Source: Candidatus Wallbacteria bacterium | GTDB lineage: Bacteria > Muiribacteriota > JAQTZZ01 | Length of the DNA stretch: 34,601 nucleotides | Direction: 5' to 3' | Assembly: GCA_028687545.1 (NCBI GenBank) | Contig: JAQTZZ010000040.1 | Coordinates: 1-34,601 of the forward strand | The notes under the pieces: generated by a model | What the model was told of the DNA's origin: nothing | The model's input: the letters and a program-made list of their open reading frames with translations, nothing else | The model's database searches: none | In this document: in pieces, positions 32,357 to 34,601 of the stretch | How the letters are laid out: the number at the start of each line of letters is the position of its first letter | Numbering within the stretch: the stretch's first letter is position 1 | Position numbers and translations under genes: made by a program

Positions 32357-34601
32357 GAGTATAGATCCCTTCCATGATCTGCCTGATTCTGGGAATCGCA
32401 GCTTCAATTTCTTCTTTTTTAACTTCGAAAATCAGTTCATCATGCACCTGGAGCAGCATCCTGTAAGGCAGTTCACGGCTGATGCGGATCATGGCGATCT
32501 TGATCAGGTCTGCGGCAGTTCCCTGGATCGGTGCGTTCACAGCCACATTCTCTCCGTGTTTCATCAGATTCCCATTCCTGGCGAGGAAGCGTTCCACCCA
32601 TCTTTTGCGGCCGAACAGAGTGGTCACGAATCCATCAGTTTTTGCTTTCTCAATTGTAGCGTCGAGATATTTCCTGATCCCGGGGTAAGCCGCAAAAAAA
32701 CGCGCCAGATATTCCTTGGCTTCCGGATTCGTGATCTCTAACCGCTCGGATAAGCCATATGCATTCAGCCCGTAAACAACCCCGAAATTGATCTCTTTGG
32801 CCTTGCGCCGCATTTCCTTACTGACTTCTGAAAGCTGTACTCCGAAAATACTGGCTGCAGTATTGGAGTGGATATCCTGATTCTGTAAAAATGCGCTGAT
32901 CAGATTGGCGTCTTCAGAGAGATGGGCCAGCACCCGCAACTCGATCTGTGAATAGTCAAATGAGAGCAGGGAAAATCCCTCGGGCGCGATGAAGGCATGC
33001 CTGATCTTCCTGCCCTGTTCGTCCCGCACAGGGATGTTCTGCAGATTGGGATTGCTGGAGCTGAGCCTGCCTGTGGCAGCTACGGTCTGGTTGAAAGAAG
33101 TATGGATGCGGCCTGTAGTATTGTCCCGCAGTTCAGGCAGGGCATCGACATAGGTGGATTTGAGCTTGCTGACAGTCCGGTATCCAAGCATGAGTTCTGC
33201 TACAGGATGATCCTTCCTGAGTTTTTCCAGTACCGAAACATCGGTGGAAAATCCTGTCCCCTTGGTTGTCTTCCCATATGTAGGCAGCTTAAGGCGGTTG
33301 AAGAGCACATCCTCCAGCTGTTTAGGTGAATTGAGATTGAATTCGCCTCCGCAGAGTTCATAGATCCTGGTGACAAGTCCGGACAGTTCAATTCCCAGCT
33401 CCAGGGACAGGCTGGACAGGTATGCAGTGTCGATCGAGATTCCGCGTCCTTCCATTTCCGAGAGCACCTGGACCAGGGGCAGTTCGATTTCCTGGAATAC
33501 TTTTTCCAGTTCCTGCTCCCTGAGCCTGACTGAAAAAATCTCAAAGAGCCTGAGCGTGAAGTCAGAGTCGGCTCCTGAATATTCAGTGGCTCTGCTGATT
33601 TCCACTCCTGCAAACTCTTTGGGCTCTCCCTTCCCGAACAAACCATCGAAACTCTGCATGCTGAAATTGAAGTTTTTCAAAGCCAGCTGGTCCAGGCTGT
33701 GCCTGTGCTCTTCCGGATCGAGCAGGTAAGACGCCAGCATTGTGTCGAAGAAATTCTTAAGTTCGATCCCGTAATTTAAAAACACCGTATATTCATACTT
33801 GGCATTGTGGCAGATTTTAAGGATCTGGGAATTTTCCAGCAGTTCTTTCAGCTGGCCAAGGATCAGGTCCGGCGGAAGCTGTTCCTGAACGCCGAGATAG
33901 AAATGCCGGAGCGGCAGATAATATGCGCTGCATTCTTCAAAGGCCAGGGATATCCCGACAATGGATGCCTTGCGGCCGACTTCACTGTCTGTTTCCAGGT
34001 CCACTGCGAAACGCCTGCACATCTTCAGCCTGGCGAGCAGGTCTTCCCATTGTTCCATTGTTGTAATACTCTGGTACTTGCCGGCACTTCCTGTTGCAGC
34101 CAGTTTTTCAGATCCGACTGCCAGCGAGAGCTTTTTAATCAGGGACGACAGCTCAAGTTCCTGTAAAACTGCAGTCAGCTTTTCCCTCTCCAGGGTCCGC
34201 TCTGAAAGAATCGCCGGAAGATCGAGCGGCACAGTGGTGATAATAGTACTCAACTGCCTGCTCAGATCGGCAAGCGCACGATTCTCGGATAGTTTCCTGG
34301 CACAGGAAGGCGTGAGTTCGGCCAGATGGTCATAGATGCAATCGAGTGAATGATATTTTTGAATCAGCGTGAGGGCGGTTTTCTCGCCGATTCCAGGTAC
34401 ACCCGGAATATTATCGGACTGATCTCCCATCAGGGATTTGAGATCAATGAATTCAGAAGGTGTGATTCCATATTCCCTGGTGAAATCTGACAGCCCGTAT
34501 TGAAGTGTTTCCGCCCCTTTGTAAGTGAGCACAATTTTCAGTTTGTCATCCAGAAGCTGAAAAATATCCCTGTCCCCGGTCAGAACATAGGTCTCGTGCG
34601 A
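32298..34601 (-). CDS. polA: DNA polymerase I, 5' end cut by the window edge
   Basis: The frame stays open to the right edge; residues before the track-style GTG at 34532 include TGDRDIFQLLDDK, the conserved 5'-nuclease segment, so the true start lies outside (at least 767 codons here). The 5'-nuclease end holds SLMGDQSDNIPGVPGIGEKTA (H3TH). The 3'-5' exonuclease shows motif I FAVDLETDS and motif III YSGADSDFTL, but motif II reads HNAKYEY, with Glu at the usual Asp. Polymerase motifs are complete: A SFDYSQIELR, B RRKAKEINFGVVYG, C QVHDELIFE. Acts in Okazaki-fragment processing and repair. Its 3' end overlaps the convergent S41 gene by 59 nt. Confidence 0.97.
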   Translation of the reverse strand, partial: SHETYVLTGDRDIFQLLDDKLKIVLTYKGAETLQYGLSDFTREYGITPSEFIDLKSLMGDQSDNIPGVPGIGEKTALTLIQKYHSLDCIYDHLAELTPSCARKLSENRALADLSRQLSTIITTVPLDLPAILSERTLEREKLTAVLQELELSSLIKKLSLAVGSEKLAATGSAGKYQSITTMEQWEDLLARLKMCRRFAVDLETDSEVGRKASIVGISLAFEECSAYYLPLRHFYLGVQEQLPPDLILGQLKELLENSQILKICHNAKYEYTVFLNYGIELKNFFDTMLASYLLDPEEHRHSLDQLALKNFNFSMQSFDGLFGKGEPKEFAGVEISRATEYSGADSDFTLRLFEIFSVRLREQELEKVFQEIELPLVQVLSEMEGRGISIDTAYLSSLSLELGIELSGLVTRIYELCGGEFNLNSPKQLEDVLFNRLKLPTYGKTTKGTGFSTDVSVLEKLRKDHPVAELMLGYRTVSKLKSTYVDALPELRDNTTGRIHTSFNQTVAATGRLSSSNPNLQNIPVRDEQGRKIRHAFIAPEGFSLLSFDYSQIELRVLAHLSEDANLISAFLQNQDIHSNTAASIFGVQLSEVSKEMRRKAKEINFGVVYGLNAYGLSERLEITNPEAKEYLARFFAAYPGIRKYLDATIEKAKTDGFVTTLFGRKRWVERFLARNGNLMKHGENVAVNAPIQGTAADLIKIAMIRISRELPYRMLLQVHDELIFEVKKEEIEAAIPRIRQIMEGIYTLKVPLLVDHSIGRTWGELK

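Overview
The window looks like a chromosomal contig from an uncultured, probably diderm bacterium. All gene ends fit the standard bacterial code (TAA, TAG and TGA all used as stops), and AGGAG-type ribosome sites occur before many genes. gmhA (heptose for LPS), a lipobox lipoprotein and Sec-exported proteins argue for a Gram-negative envelope. Very large repeat-rich surface and TPR proteins between compact housekeeping operons recall candidate phyla such as Wallbacteria or Riflebacteria. That placement is an impression; no rRNA or other decisive marker is present.

Layout. (1) 2-5770 (+): 3' part of a giant secreted or surface-type protein. It has at least 21 kelch-like repeats arranged in blocks of six, five Ig-like linkers and two tandem C-terminal FGE-sulfatase-fold domains that lack the formylglycine-generating cysteine pair. 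The last ~35 residues of each FGE copy are strongly diverged and resemble the variable region of diversity-generating retroelement (DGR) target proteins. No reverse transcriptase or template repeat is inside the window. (2) 5906-8319 (-): an AAA/DUF4143 ATPase with its own near-consensus promoter and flanked by two 13-bp tandem duplications, then a GT4 glycosyltransferase. (3) 8560-12691 (+): the operon rpsF-ssb-rpsR-DUF2232-rplI-dnaB, with a near-perfect promoter and a structured leader. (4) 12695-16129 (-): a HEAT/TM/CsgG-like/TPR protein of 1144 aa. (5) 16353-17646 (+): two pseudopilins. (6) 17667-22740 (-): hutI, aroK, purC, purE, a lipoprotein and a Sua5/YrdC protein. (7) 22952-26424 (+): pheT without an adjacent pheS, then an exported DUF362 ferredoxin-like protein. 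(8) 26546-27949 (-): M18 aminopeptidase. (9) 28053-28628 (+): gmhA. (10) 28639-30706 (-): mnmG, followed by an unannotated YjfB-like reading frame without a standard start codon. (11) 30857-32356 (+): AT-rich S41-type protease, whose 3' end overlaps polA (-, running off the right edge).

How the parts work together. The rpsF operon couples two small-subunit proteins, one large-subunit protein, SSB and the replicative helicase, with almost every gene overlapping the next. purE-purC are coupled by a TGATG overlap (purine synthesis), and aroK-hutI by an 8-nt overlap. Several genes without a Shine-Dalgarno sequence (pseudopilin, lipoprotein, sua5, perhaps gmhA) have a good -10 box only 6-10 nt before the start codon, which suggests leaderless or nearly leaderless mRNAs. 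The intergenic gaps carry several palindromes and short repeats (8360, 12685, 20829, 22811/22874, 26440, 28697). I saw no tRNA, rRNA, CRISPR array, transposase or integrase.
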